Of a DNA stretch of 44,618 nucleotides, positions 1-7,845 are shown in pieces. The stretch is taken from positions 1 through 44,618 of the forward strand of contig JAFGOE010000049.1 in the NCBI GenBank assembly GCA_016926625.1. The letters run 5' to 3'. A program made the position numbers and the translations under genes. Source of the stretch: Candidatus Zhuqueibacterota bacterium. Lineage in GTDB: Bacteria; Zhuqueibacterota; Zhuqueibacteria; Thermofontimicrobiales; Thiofontviventaceae. Below the pieces are notes generated by a model. The model saw nothing but the letters and a program-made list of their open reading frames with translations. It was not told where the DNA came from and did not search any database. Numbering within the stretch: the first letter of the stretch is position 1; the number at the start of each line of letters is the position of its first letter.

Positions 1-268
1 ACTCCGCAAGTGATCTGACAGACGGTCATCGTCTTTCTCTTTTAATCAAACTCTGGTCATAACGTTAAGTTTCTTTTTTTCGGTGATCTAAATAGAAATG
101 GCACGATTAAGATGCATCATATGTCAAGAGGGTTGATGAAAAAATGTGTTTAAAGAATTGTTCTTTTCGCGAAATAGGATTCTGACTGGTAGGGATGACA
201 GTTTCTTAAAGATCTGCGGACTCACACTGAAATTGCATCGCAAGGTAGTCCTGGCATAATGAACCAAT

Positions 269-1309
269 TCAGGCAGTCCTGGTCGTTTTCTTGCGCATGG
301 TGAGATCCTGCACATGATACAATTGCCACAAATCCCGGGGTGAGGTGTGCAGTATCGGAGATAACGCGAGCTTACCCGTGGTGCCGATGCTTTTTTCCAG
401 ATATTTCAGTTCATTGAATCGATCTTTAATCTCGGGATCAATAGCCGGTTTAAAGCCAGCATTTCGCAACAGCAATAGGCCTTTCGCCCGAATGGCCAGT
501 TCGAGATGAATTCTTAGAAAGCATAGCATATCGGCAACGACCTGACCCGGGAACTTGCTCTTCAGTGAAATTAAATACTGACCGATTTTTGTCTCGGATA
601 TGTTGCCGGTTAAGATATAATCCAATAGTTGAACATCACTATCCATTCCCATTTCCAGCCATGTTCGAACAACCTGTTCGCTGTATGTAAAGACGATTAC
701 TAAAATCAACGGAAGGGTGATTAATTGAGCGATAGTCGTCAATATGGGCGGTAAGAAAAAATGGTTGAATAGCGAATGAATGAAGATGGCCGCTGCGAGT
801 CCTGGCAACATGCCGAGGTATTTTTTCCCGAATCGATCGAACATGCTTTTAGAGAGAATGGCCATTATGGCGGTAGTTCCTCCGTGCATGACCGCTGTGC
901 CAAAACCTCTGATCAGCCACACCATGATAGATGCGTGATGCAACGATTGGAGATAATAGAAATTTTCAATAACGGCGAAGCCTGCGCCAACGGCGAAGCC
1001 ATAAATCGCTGAATCCACTAAAAATCCCAATTTATTTTTTTGCATCAGATAGAGGATAAATATCGCTTTTAGCGTCTCTTCGATAATGGGAGAAACGTAA
1101 CGCGTATATAAGGTAAGTGTTTGAACGAATGAAGGTGCAAGCCATTTATTGAGGAAATAGGCGATAACGGCGACCATTCCTCCGACGAATAATGTACGTA
1201 AGATGGCGGTCAGCCTGACCAGCTTGTAACTGTCCAATGAGATCAGCACGATCAGGAAGATGAACACTGGTGCCAGGCTGACAATAGTATTTACCAGGAG
1301 AGACATCAT
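269..1309 (-). CDS. PrsW-family intramembrane protease
   Basis: A polytopic membrane protein of 346 residues. It carries the conserved PrsW (PF13367) motifs: EETLK with E77, E78 and K81, an ENFYY segment with E115, HGGTTA with H142, and HSLFNH with H178 and N182, all within predicted membrane segments of roughly the first 215 residues. The soluble C-terminal ~130 residues are unassigned. Known family members cleave membrane-anchored substrates; Bacillus PrsW makes the first cut in the anti-sigma factor RsiW. The ATG lies 5 nt after the stop of the upstream metalloprotease/barrel gene, so the two are probably co-transcribed. Because an ECF sigma/anti-sigma pair is encoded upstream in the same strand block, an anti-sigma substrate is plausible, but that is inference. 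CPBP/CAAX-type proteases are the alternative, though the EExxK...E...H...HxxxN spacing fits PrsW better. Confidence 0.88.
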   Translation of the reverse strand: MMSLLVNTIVSLAPVFIFLIVLISLDSYKLVRLTAILRTLFVGGMVAVIAYFLNKWLAPSFVQTLTLYTRYVSPIIEETLKAIFILYLMQKNKLGFLVDSAIYGFAVGAGFAVIENFYYLQSLHHASIMVWLIRGFGTAVMHGGTTAIMAILSKSMFDRFGKKYLGMLPGLAAAIFIHSLFNHFFLPPILTTIAQLITLPLILVIVFTYSEQVVRTWLEMGMDSDVQLLDYILTGNISETKIGQYLISLKSKFPGQVVADMLCFLRIHLELAIRAKGLLLLRNAGFKPAIDPEIKDRFNELKYLEKSIGTTGKLALSPILHTSPRDLWQLYHVQDLTMRKKTTRTA

Positions 1310-1314
1310 ATGGT

Positions 1315-4300
1315 TTATAAGATCTTTAACGAAATCATAAATTCGTTTGACGCTTTATGGTCACGTTCGAAAGCGAGTGCGTAGCCAAATGAAAATGTTG
1401 AATTTAACAATGACCATGTGACCAGGCGTATATCCAATTGCGTGCCGAGATTGATCATTTGTCTGCGATAGGAATCGTTGTCGATGTTTGTTGCAATCGC
1501 CGAGGAAAACAGTGCGACGCGTGCCCATCGGAAGTAGAAACTGGGTACGCCAAAGCGGCGGAATCTGATTGGCGGCAGCGTCCATTCTACCATAAATTTT
1601 CCATAATTAGTCCCGCCGATGTCATTCAGCTCTACGCCAGGGAAGCTGTAATATTCACGATAGCGACTCATATCCTGATAGTCGATCCAATTATTGCCGT
1701 AACCACCAAAATAATAATTAGCAAACGGTTCGTCTCGATCACCATGAGAATAGCCAGCAGAACCCCTGAACCAGAGAGAAGAATGAGAAATCGGTAATAA
1801 AAAACCATGATCCAAATTGGCATTCAGACGAGGCAGTACTTTGGACTTTACATAATTCGCTCTTGAGCTCAACTTCCAGGTTGTGCCTTGTTCATATTCA
1901 ACGGCACCCAGGGATTTGAACAGATGAGAGTAATTTAAACTGGCACTCAATGTCATAAACCGGTCGAACGATGAGGCGATGTTTTGAAAATCCGGCAATC
2001 TTTCCAGTCCCCCATAACCGGCCAGTTGGATGGTATAATCCAAAACTTTCGGTTTATTGTAATAGAGCGTATTGTTATACTGTAAGGCCAACGAATATCC
2101 TTTGCGGCTCGTCTTGGTGGGGCCGAACAGATCATAGAAATCCGTCGCGTTATAGCTTCCTATCGCTTTCCAGTTCCAGTGATTATATTCGATATTAAAA
2201 TGAAATTGCTCATCCCTGTCCAAAAATTGGTACGGTGAGTAGGCCGCGGTGAAGTAGATTCCATCGATACCGCCCAGAGGATCCTGAAAATTGAACCGCA
2301 CACCATAGGCGGCGAGATCTTTATAACCCTCTACGATCGGATAAACCGACGCCAGCTTCATGACTTTCAAGCCATGATATCCACCGGAGGCTACCTTTAA
2401 TGTATCGAGGTCGATAAGATCGGGGGAAGGTGGAGCGAGCTTCCAGGTCTTTAACAAAGGATATTTTTCGATCAGTTGATTGCCCAGAAATTTGATCGCC
2501 TTTATATCGTGCGATTCGGTGGAGATCATCACAGGCTGAAATCCCTGTCCTGAATAACGAAATACGATCAATGAATCATCAGACACAGGGACGGGTCTGA
2601 AGAAACCGGTTTCGCAATTCGTGATGGCTGAGGTATTTCTGCTTTCGACATCATGCCGGTATATATTGGAGACGCCGCTATAATAGGAGGTCCCATAAAG
2701 ATATTTTCCATCCGGGGAAAATACGAAATTTTGTGGTGAATTATCCTCAAATTCTTCGAGGAATTCGTACGCGGTCATACCTTTTAAGAGGTTCGTGATA
2801 TCCCAGCGAATCAAGCTCTGCCTCCCGTTGATTTCGACCAGGGATGCCGAAAGGTAATTCCCATCAGGCGAGATATCGATATCGAAGATGTCTTTACCAT
2901 ATTTCAATGCAATAATCTCCTGGAATCGAACGTAGGGTTCCTGAATTCTGACTAACGTAGAAAAGCCGTCGTGGTGTCTTACTCCCCAGATCGACTTATC
3001 GATCGGATTAAAGGCGAGGTCGCCGATACGGGATTTCCTCATCAGAACCGTCACCTTGCCGGTGCCGATGTCGACGACATTCAGATCACGCCAGGATGTA
3101 CTGTTGTGAGTGGTAAAAAACAGGCGATTGCCAGATGGATCATAGGTTAATGCAGCCACATAGTACAATGCCGGTGTCGGTACGTTGCATATTTTACGAA
3201 TCTCACCTCGATCGATATCGATTTCGGCAATATGTGCCATCTGCCCGGGATGATTTACACCTACATATAATTTTCTTTTAGCTGCATCGTAGTATGCTCG
3301 TGAAACCGATCCAAGTCCTGCGGGATAAAGAGCATGGTCTCTCGTCACCGGTTTTAACCGAATAGAATCCAGATTCGCCTGCTGCCACTTATGTTCCCAC
3401 GTGATCCATTGTGACCATTCATCATCGAGTGAATTACCATAGACATGAGTAAATTGGTTGGAAAAATAGCGTTTACTTCCCTGGGAGCGGTCATACCATT
3501 GGAGTAATTTATCGATCCCGTATTGATCGACCAGGTAGGAGATAAAACGTGTACCATAAAGGTATGAATTGACACCTAACTGGAAATCGATGGTTGTGCC
3601 CTCAGATTCGAGTCCGACTACATCATAAAAATAACTGTCATCGAGAACCATGGTACGAAAAACCATTTCGTCGTAACCATTTTGAGCCCTCCCGATACCA
3701 CCTGACATCCATGTTTCCATGAACACGGCTATGCCTTCGTGATACCATCGCGGACTGTACCAGCGTGGCGTGGTCAGGTAGCTGTACAACATGGAGAGAG
3801 GATTCTCTGCTATTGGGGACACCTTGCCATCGAATAGCTTTCTAAAAAGATGGTCTATTTTGTTTGCTTTGTCGGTAGCCAGGACGTGGACAAGCTCATG
3901 GTTCATCACCCAATTCATGCGCTCATTCGTCGGTGAGGTTTCATACACATAATCAAAGGGCTCGATACAGACATTGATGAAATTCCAGGGAATAGTGTTC
4001 GTTCCTGCCGAACCGTAATCATTGAAGTCCTGAACCAGAATGGTCACTTCCTCGGTCGGTGTGTAATTAAAGAGAGCACGGTGAAATCTTAAAGAGTTTT
4101 CAAAGCAGCGAGCCATATGAGGAAGCAGATAGGAGTGGCTCTGATCATAATAAACAAGTCGCAGATTTTTAGTTTGAAGGGAGTACAACGGAACCTGAGC
4201 CTGAAGCCTGGAAATTGCACAGAAAATTGTAATAATGAGTAATAATCGTATACAGTTAGGCCTGAGTTTCAGGCAACTAAATATTCTATGAATCGCAAAT

Positions 4301-4317
4301 GATAGCATAAATTTCAT
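1315..4317 (-). CDS. Exported HExxH metalloprotease with beta-propeller and C-terminal beta-barrel
   Basis: A protein of 1000 residues with a long basic N-region and hydrophobic stretch ending near LQAQ (~41), read as a signal peptide. Residues ~45-320 hold a peptidase-MA-like gluzincin core: NHELVH with H140, E141 and H144, followed by WYHEGIAVFME, whose E194 is the likely third zinc ligand. Residues ~330-640 contain TolB/WD40-like strands (for example DISPDGNYLSAS and FSPDGKYLYG). Residues ~660-1000 are rich in alternating aromatic strands (YNHWNWKAIGSY, FYFRWARVALF) and look like an outer-membrane beta-barrel. The whole could display a protease on the envelope. The next gene, a PrsW-type protease, starts 5 nt after its stop. 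Homologous peptidase-propeller-barrel proteins occur in Bacteroidota and relatives, but the substrate is unknown. Confidence 0.8.
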   Translation of the reverse strand: MKFMLSFAIHRIFSCLKLRPNCIRLLLIITIFCAISRLQAQVPLYSLQTKNLRLVYYDQSHSYLLPHMARCFENSLRFHRALFNYTPTEEVTILVQDFNDYGSAGTNTIPWNFINVCIEPFDYVYETSPTNERMNWVMNHELVHVLATDKANKIDHLFRKLFDGKVSPIAENPLSMLYSYLTTPRWYSPRWYHEGIAVFMETWMSGGIGRAQNGYDEMVFRTMVLDDSYFYDVVGLESEGTTIDFQLGVNSYLYGTRFISYLVDQYGIDKLLQWYDRSQGSKRYFSNQFTHVYGNSLDDEWSQWITWEHKWQQANLDSIRLKPVTRDHALYPAGLGSVSRAYYDAAKRKLYVGVNHPGQMAHIAEIDIDRGEIRKICNVPTPALYYVAALTYDPSGNRLFFTTHNSTSWRDLNVVDIGTGKVTVLMRKSRIGDLAFNPIDKSIWGVRHHDGFSTLVRIQEPYVRFQEIIALKYGKDIFDIDISPDGNYLSASLVEINGRQSLIRWDITNLLKGMTAYEFLEEFEDNSPQNFVFSPDGKYLYGTSYYSGVSNIYRHDVESRNTSAITNCETGFFRPVPVSDDSLIVFRYSGQGFQPVMISTESHDIKAIKFLGNQLIEKYPLLKTWKLAPPSPDLIDLDTLKVASGGYHGLKVMKLASVYPIVEGYKDLAAYGVRFNFQDPLGGIDGIYFTAAYSPYQFLDRDEQFHFNIEYNHWNWKAIGSYNATDFYDLFGPTKTSRKGYSLALQYNNTLYYNKPKVLDYTIQLAGYGGLERLPDFQNIASSFDRFMTLSASLNYSHLFKSLGAVEYEQGTTWKLSSRANYVKSKVLPRLNANLDHGFLLPISHSSLWFRGSAGYSHGDRDEPFANYYFGGYGNNWIDYQDMSRYREYYSFPGVELNDIGGTNYGKFMVEWTLPPIRFRRFGVPSFYFRWARVALFSSAIATNIDNDSYRRQMINLGTQLDIRLVTWSLLNSTFSFGYALAFERDHKASNEFMISLKIL

Positions 4318-4372
4318 TTAAAATTTCCCCATGCAAATAGGTGCCCGTTCAGCGTCAATTTACTATATGGTA

Positions 4373-4415
4373 AACACAACAAGGAGATGGCTTCTTAGCA
4401 TCTCCTCATTGTGTT
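4373..4415 (-). terminator. Long imperfect hairpin between the 12-residue-repeat gene and the metalloprotease gene
   Basis: On the minus strand the arms AACACAA-TG-AGGAGATG and CATCTCCT-TG-TTGTGTT pair over 15 positions, interrupted by a two-base mismatch, around a 9-nt loop. It sits about 18 nt after the stop of the repeat gene and before the metalloprotease start, so it could terminate or attenuate transcription. There is no strong U-tract on the minus side (a short T-run lies on the plus side), so termination is not certain. An mRNA-processing or stability element is the alternative. Confidence 0.5.
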
Positions 4416-4433
4416 TCATTATTTTTCGAATAA

Positions 4434-5603
4434 TTATTCGGTCTGTTGTTTTTCGAGTGATTGTGCTTTTTCCAGGGTCTCAATTTTTTCCAGTGTCTGC
4501 GATCTATCAAGCTGCGACATGTTCTCCAGCGTCTGATTTTTTTCCAGTTCGCTCATGTTTTGTAATATGTCAGCACGAGATCGTATGGCGATTACATTCA
4601 ATGTCTGAGCCCGTTCCAGTACCGGCATTTTTTCTAAAGTTTGTGCGCGTTCGAGTACATTCATATTTCCCAACGTCGTAGCTCGTTCGAGAACCGGCAT
4701 TTTTTCCAACGTCTGTGCTCTCTCCAGGGTGTTCATTTTCTCTAAAGTCTGTGCTTGTAATGAACTTGGCATTCTTTCCAATGACTGAGCTCTTTCCAGT
4801 ACGGGCATTTTTTCCAGGGTGGATGCACGTTCCAGCGTGGACATATTGCAAAGCGTATAATTTCGTTCGATTGGCGACATTTTATTTAATACGTGAGCGC
4901 GTTCCAGAGGAGACATCTTTTCCAGGGATTGTTGACTTTTTTCAAGAGTGGCTATTTGTTCAAGTGTTTGATTTTTATCCATCGAGCGCATTGCTTCCAG
5001 TGCTTCGGTCCGGTCAAATCCGGATGTGTATTGCAGCGACTGAGCTCGCTCTAATACCGACATATTTTGAAGCACCTCAGTCCTCTCCAGGGTCGATAAA
5101 TTCTCCAATACCTCGTTTCTTTGGATGACTGACATGTTTTGTAAGGTCTGTGCTTTCTCCAGACTTGAGAAATTTTCTAGCGTCTGCGACCTCTCTAATG
5201 GTGACATTTTTTCTAAGGTAACAGCTCTGTCGAGAACAGGCATTTTTTCCAGCGTTTCGAATCTCTCGAGTGGTCCCATGTACTGCAATGTATGTGCTCT
5301 CTCCAGTGCATCCATTTTCTCCAGTGTCTCGACTCGTTCCAGCACCGACATAGATCCAAGACTGGAAGCTGTCTCTTGTAATGCCATTAATTGAGAAGAA
5401 CTTATGGAACTCTCTTCTTCGAGTACTACGTCTTTTTCACTGATCTGCTCACTACGATGCTTTGCAACCTTTTCAGCTCCGCCAATGGTGCCTTTCAGAT
5501 CCTCAGATGATGGCGGTATGTTTTGATTTGCAAAATAAAGTATAAAAGCGATAGCTATGACTATTATGCTGATTAATAGCATCATGCGTGATTGTTTCTT
5601 CAT
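4434..5603 (-). CDS. Membrane-anchored protein of ~25 tandem 12-residue repeats
   Basis: The ATG at 5603 is preferred over an upstream in-frame ATG at 5687, because a GGGAG ribosome site lies 9 nt before it and it gives the N-terminus MKKQSRMMLLIS followed by a hydrophobic anchor. About 60 polar residues come next. From roughly residue 88 to the end the protein is an almost uninterrupted array of a 12-residue unit with consensus LERAQTLEKMPV. Leucine or isoleucine is kept at positions 1 and 8, arginine or lysine at 3, and Met near 11. Only one unit has an insertion (13 residues). I recognise no named family. The charged, Leu/Met-rich repeats suggest an elongated helical or solenoid rod projecting from the inner membrane. 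The gene starts 189 nt after the anti-sigma stop and precedes the metalloprotease, so it may be part of the same regulon. Confidence 0.8.
   Translation of the reverse strand: MKKQSRMMLLISIIVIAIAFILYFANQNIPPSSEDLKGTIGGAEKVAKHRSEQISEKDVVLEEESSISSSQLMALQETASSLGSMSVLERVETLEKMDALERAHTLQYMGPLERFETLEKMPVLDRAVTLEKMSPLERSQTLENFSSLEKAQTLQNMSVIQRNEVLENLSTLERTEVLQNMSVLERAQSLQYTSGFDRTEALEAMRSMDKNQTLEQIATLEKSQQSLEKMSPLERAHVLNKMSPIERNYTLCNMSTLERASTLEKMPVLERAQSLERMPSSLQAQTLEKMNTLERAQTLEKMPVLERATTLGNMNVLERAQTLEKMPVLERAQTLNVIAIRSRADILQNMSELEKNQTLENMSQLDRSQTLEKIETLEKAQSLEKQQTE
4437..5342 (-). repeat. 36-bp tandem coding repeat, about 25 units
   Basis: The 12-residue protein repeat is encoded by 36-bp units. 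They are diverged at the DNA level but keep frame throughout; one unit carries an extra codon (SQQSLEK). Some adjacent units, such as those reading LERAQTLEKMPV, are nearly identical, which suggests recent duplication or slippage near the 3' half. Diverged units at the ends suggest older expansion. Confidence 0.8.
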
Positions 5604-5792
5604 TGTCCGAATCTCCCTTTTAATGATTAAGTGATGACGTTCATTTAATATACAATTCAATGAGATAAAAGTTGAATCAGGTTTCACCTGTACAGAAAAA
5701 CTTGCTAAATGACAGTGTGTAGGCTCAGGAGATTATTGTAAATTGCATCATCCTGTGAAACGAAATGGTCTCTCACATTGCCAGAAATCGGA

Positions 5793-6584
5793 TTAACCTT
5801 TATCATCGGATCTCAATATAATCGATTGAGCGTAAAATATTTTTCCCTGCGTTGATAGTTTCAGAAAAACGGATTCACTTTCACCCGAAATTTTATTGAA
5901 ATTTACACTATACTGGTTATCTCCATAAAAAAATGCACGAATATTGTTCCCACCAGATTCAAAATGTGTTTTCGAATGATCTCTCATGTCAAAATCAGTA
6001 AATTGCAGAGATGTTTCATCATATGTCATGAGTAATTCTACTGTATACTGAGTTCGTATGTCGACTTCTATCATGAAAAGATGTTCATTTCGTTTAACAG
6101 AGATAGCCCCATTAACTTCTGAACCTGTGATTGGAATGAGTTTAATTCGTTCAAACGTCCTTATTCCGTTAATTCCAATCGTACCTGAAACATCAGGGCC
6201 ATGGATTCCATCTTTAATTTGTAGATTTTCAAGAAATATTGAATGCACAAAGATACCGATCAAAATACCGAGCGAAAATGCGTATGCTAATTTCACTGAT
6301 CGCCTGGTGAATAAGTTTGGCGCCAGGGATTTGACTATTCCTGGTTTACGGGATAATTGATAGTGATTAGCATCGATGGAGTTGAGAATATATTTTTTAA
6401 TATTGGGTGAGGGTTCCAATTTTGGAATTTTCGTTAATAGCTCTGATGTCCTACATAGTTCATGGTAAAAATTTTGGGCTTCTGTATTGATATCAAGATA
6501 ATTATGTAGTTTTTCCCGGTCTGATTTACTAATGACTCCATCAATCTCCTGGTGGATTAATGTAATGTAATGTTCATCGATCAT
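5793..6584 (-). CDS. Single-pass anti-sigma factor (partner of the adjacent ECF sigma)
   Basis: A protein of 263 residues whose ATG overlaps the 3' end of the sigma gene by 11 nt, the classic arrangement for a sigma/anti-sigma pair. The N-terminal ~90 residues (cytoplasmic in this model) resemble an anti-sigma N-domain, but the zinc motif is incomplete: a His and one Cys are present in YHELC (H41, C44), and the second Cys is missing. Residues ~98-118 (VKLAYAFSLGILIGIFVHSIF) form one transmembrane helix. The remaining ~140 residues would be periplasmic and are beta-rich. The call rests on gene order, topology and N-domain character rather than a strong motif. Cleavage near the membrane helix by the PrsW homologue encoded downstream is a reasonable hypothesis. 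Confidence 0.72.
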   Translation of the reverse strand: MIDEHYITLIHQEIDGVISKSDREKLHNYLDINTEAQNFYHELCRTSELLTKIPKLEPSPNIKKYILNSIDANHYQLSRKPGIVKSLAPNLFTRRSVKLAYAFSLGILIGIFVHSIFLENLQIKDGIHGPDVSGTIGINGIRTFERIKLIPITGSEVNGAISVKRNEHLFMIEVDIRTQYTVELLMTYDETSLQFTDFDMRDHSKTHFESGGNNIRAFFYGDNQYSVNFNKISGESESVFLKLSTQGKIFYAQSIILRSDDKG

Positions 6585-7125
6585 TTCCTACTATTCCTTT
6601 TTTGATCAATACATTTTTTAAAATTTGACGAGCGCTGAACAGACGGGATTTGACTTTTTTTTCAGATATGTCGAGTATATAGGCCATTTCGCTATAGGAT
6701 AAGTCTTCGAAATGTCTGAGTATAATTAGAATTCTATTTTCAGGTTCAATTTCCATCAAAGCATCCTGCATCCGTTCGCCTAATTCGGTATCATTGATTT
6801 CATCTTCTGGTGATTTTTCCTTGCTTATAAAATCTTCATCCAGCTCTGTCATTTTTTTTCTTTGATTTACATGATTTATCGATTCATTTAATGCGATTCG
6901 ATAAAGCCAGCTAAAAAATTTATATTTAGAATTATAACGATTCATTTGTTCGTAGACCTTAATGAAAACTGACTGTGTAATGTCTTCTGCATCGTCATAA
7001 TTGTTACTCAGCCGATAAGCCATATTGAATATGGTTTTCTGATACTTATCGATCAAATGTTCGAATGATTTAACATCGCCATTCAGGCAATTTTTTACGA
7101 GAATTACATCATCGTGTTCAATCAT
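6574..7125 (-). CDS. ECF-family RNA polymerase sigma factor
   Basis: A protein of 183 residues with sigma region 2 at about residues 20-88 (DAEDITQSVFIKVYEQ, FFSWLYRIALNESINH) and region 4 at about 125-175 (ENRILIILRHFEDLSYSEMA, then SEKKVKSRLFSAR as the helix-turn-helix). Region 3 is absent and the length is normal for group 4 sigma factors. It would direct polymerase to stress or envelope promoters. The start is 29 nt after the STAS gene stop, and its own stop overlaps the anti-sigma start, which implies translational coupling. No promoter obviously matching an ECF site was identified upstream of the cluster. Confidence 0.92.
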   Translation of the reverse strand: MIEHDDVILVKNCLNGDVKSFEHLIDKYQKTIFNMAYRLSNNYDDAEDITQSVFIKVYEQMNRYNSKYKFFSWLYRIALNESINHVNQRKKMTELDEDFISKEKSPEDEINDTELGERMQDALMEIEPENRILIILRHFEDLSYSEMAYILDISEKKVKSRLFSARQILKNVLIKKGIVGNDR

Positions 7126-7154
7126 AAATACAATTCAAAATTAGAAAAGTTGGT

Positions 7155-7439
7155 CTATTCGATTAGAAAAATAGTATCAAATCCCGCATATCTAAAAACG
7201 TCGTGAATATGCTTATTCAGGTTTATCAATTTCAAATGTTGATTCTTTTCATTAAGCCGTTTTTGAGTCACCAAAAGTACACTTAAACCGGCACTCGAGA
7301 TGTAATCCAGATCTTTAAAATCGACTACGGCCGATTGCGTTATTTTTTCGAATACACTGTTAGCGGTGACCACTTGTGAAGAGTCAAAACGACCTGATAA
7401 TATTATTTCATTTGAATCATTCATTTTAATCTCGAACAT
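7155..7439 (-). CDS. STAS-domain anti-sigma-factor antagonist (SpoIIAA/RsbV type)
   Basis: A protein of 94 residues, a single STAS domain. The core is VDFKDLDYISSAGLSVLL, with the phosphorylatable Ser at 48 or 49 before the AGL turn. Family members bind an RsbW-like kinase when unphosphorylated and are inactivated by Ser phosphorylation. Its start overlaps the end of the upstream kinase gene by 14 nt, so the two form a partner-switch pair made in equal amounts. What it controls is not shown: the downstream sigma is ECF-type rather than SigB-type, so the pair may act on another protein. Confidence 0.9.
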   Translation of the reverse strand: MFEIKMNDSNEIILSGRFDSSQVVTANSVFEKITQSAVVDFKDLDYISSAGLSVLLVTQKRLNEKNQHLKLINLNKHIHDVFRYAGFDTIFLIE

Positions 7440-7845
7440 GGTGTTTCTCCAGGTATTTAACTAAGGTGATTTTGCTGTTTCTCTCTTGATATGTGTAATC
7501 AATTTCATCTACAAATTTTTTTACCAGATGGATCCCAATGCCACCAGGCTTCCTATCTTCGAGTGGCATCGTGGTATCATATTCTTTTGATTTGTTGATA
7601 TCATATGGTTCTACCTCATAATCAATCAGGGTGACGACAATTCTATCGACTTGTTTTGTCAAAGATATCAGGATGTCATTGGGATTCTCGGTATGATAAT
7701 TTACCATGTTTGTGAACAATTCGTCGACAGCCAGATTGATCGCAAAGGAGATCGACCCGTCAATTTGATATGAATTAGCGAATTTTTCAATAAAATTGAA
7801 AATATCGGTCAGGGATTGGATATCTCGTTTAAACTTACTTTTCAT
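7426..7845 (-). CDS. RsbW/SpoIIAB-like ATP-binding anti-sigma kinase
   Basis: A protein of 139 residues, a GHKL ATPase domain alone. The N-box is DELFTNMVNYH and the glycine-rich box is KPGGIGIHLVKKF, followed by the closing ITLVKY strand. This matches stand-alone serine kinases that phosphorylate STAS antagonists and sequester sigma factors. It is the first gene of the minus-strand block. There is no clear Shine-Dalgarno before the ATG at 7845 (an A-rich sequence precedes it). The 906-bp gap on its 5' side, shared with the divergent histidine kinase, should hold both promoters. Confidence 0.87.
   Translation of the reverse strand: MKSKFKRDIQSLTDIFNFIEKFANSYQIDGSISFAINLAVDELFTNMVNYHTENPNDILISLTKQVDRIVVTLIDYEVEPYDINKSKEYDTTMPLEDRKPGGIGIHLVKKFVDEIDYTYQERNSKITLVKYLEKHHVRD

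Noticed and set aside
1-62. Possible last 19 codons of a plus-strand gene (ending at TAA 60-62)
   Set aside because: Only a short fragment at the edge with no motif; a chance frame is as likely. The rest of 1-268 shows no gene.
124-315. 63-residue minus-strand frame
   Set aside because: Overlaps the 3' end of the PrsW gene in another frame, with no motif and poor composition.
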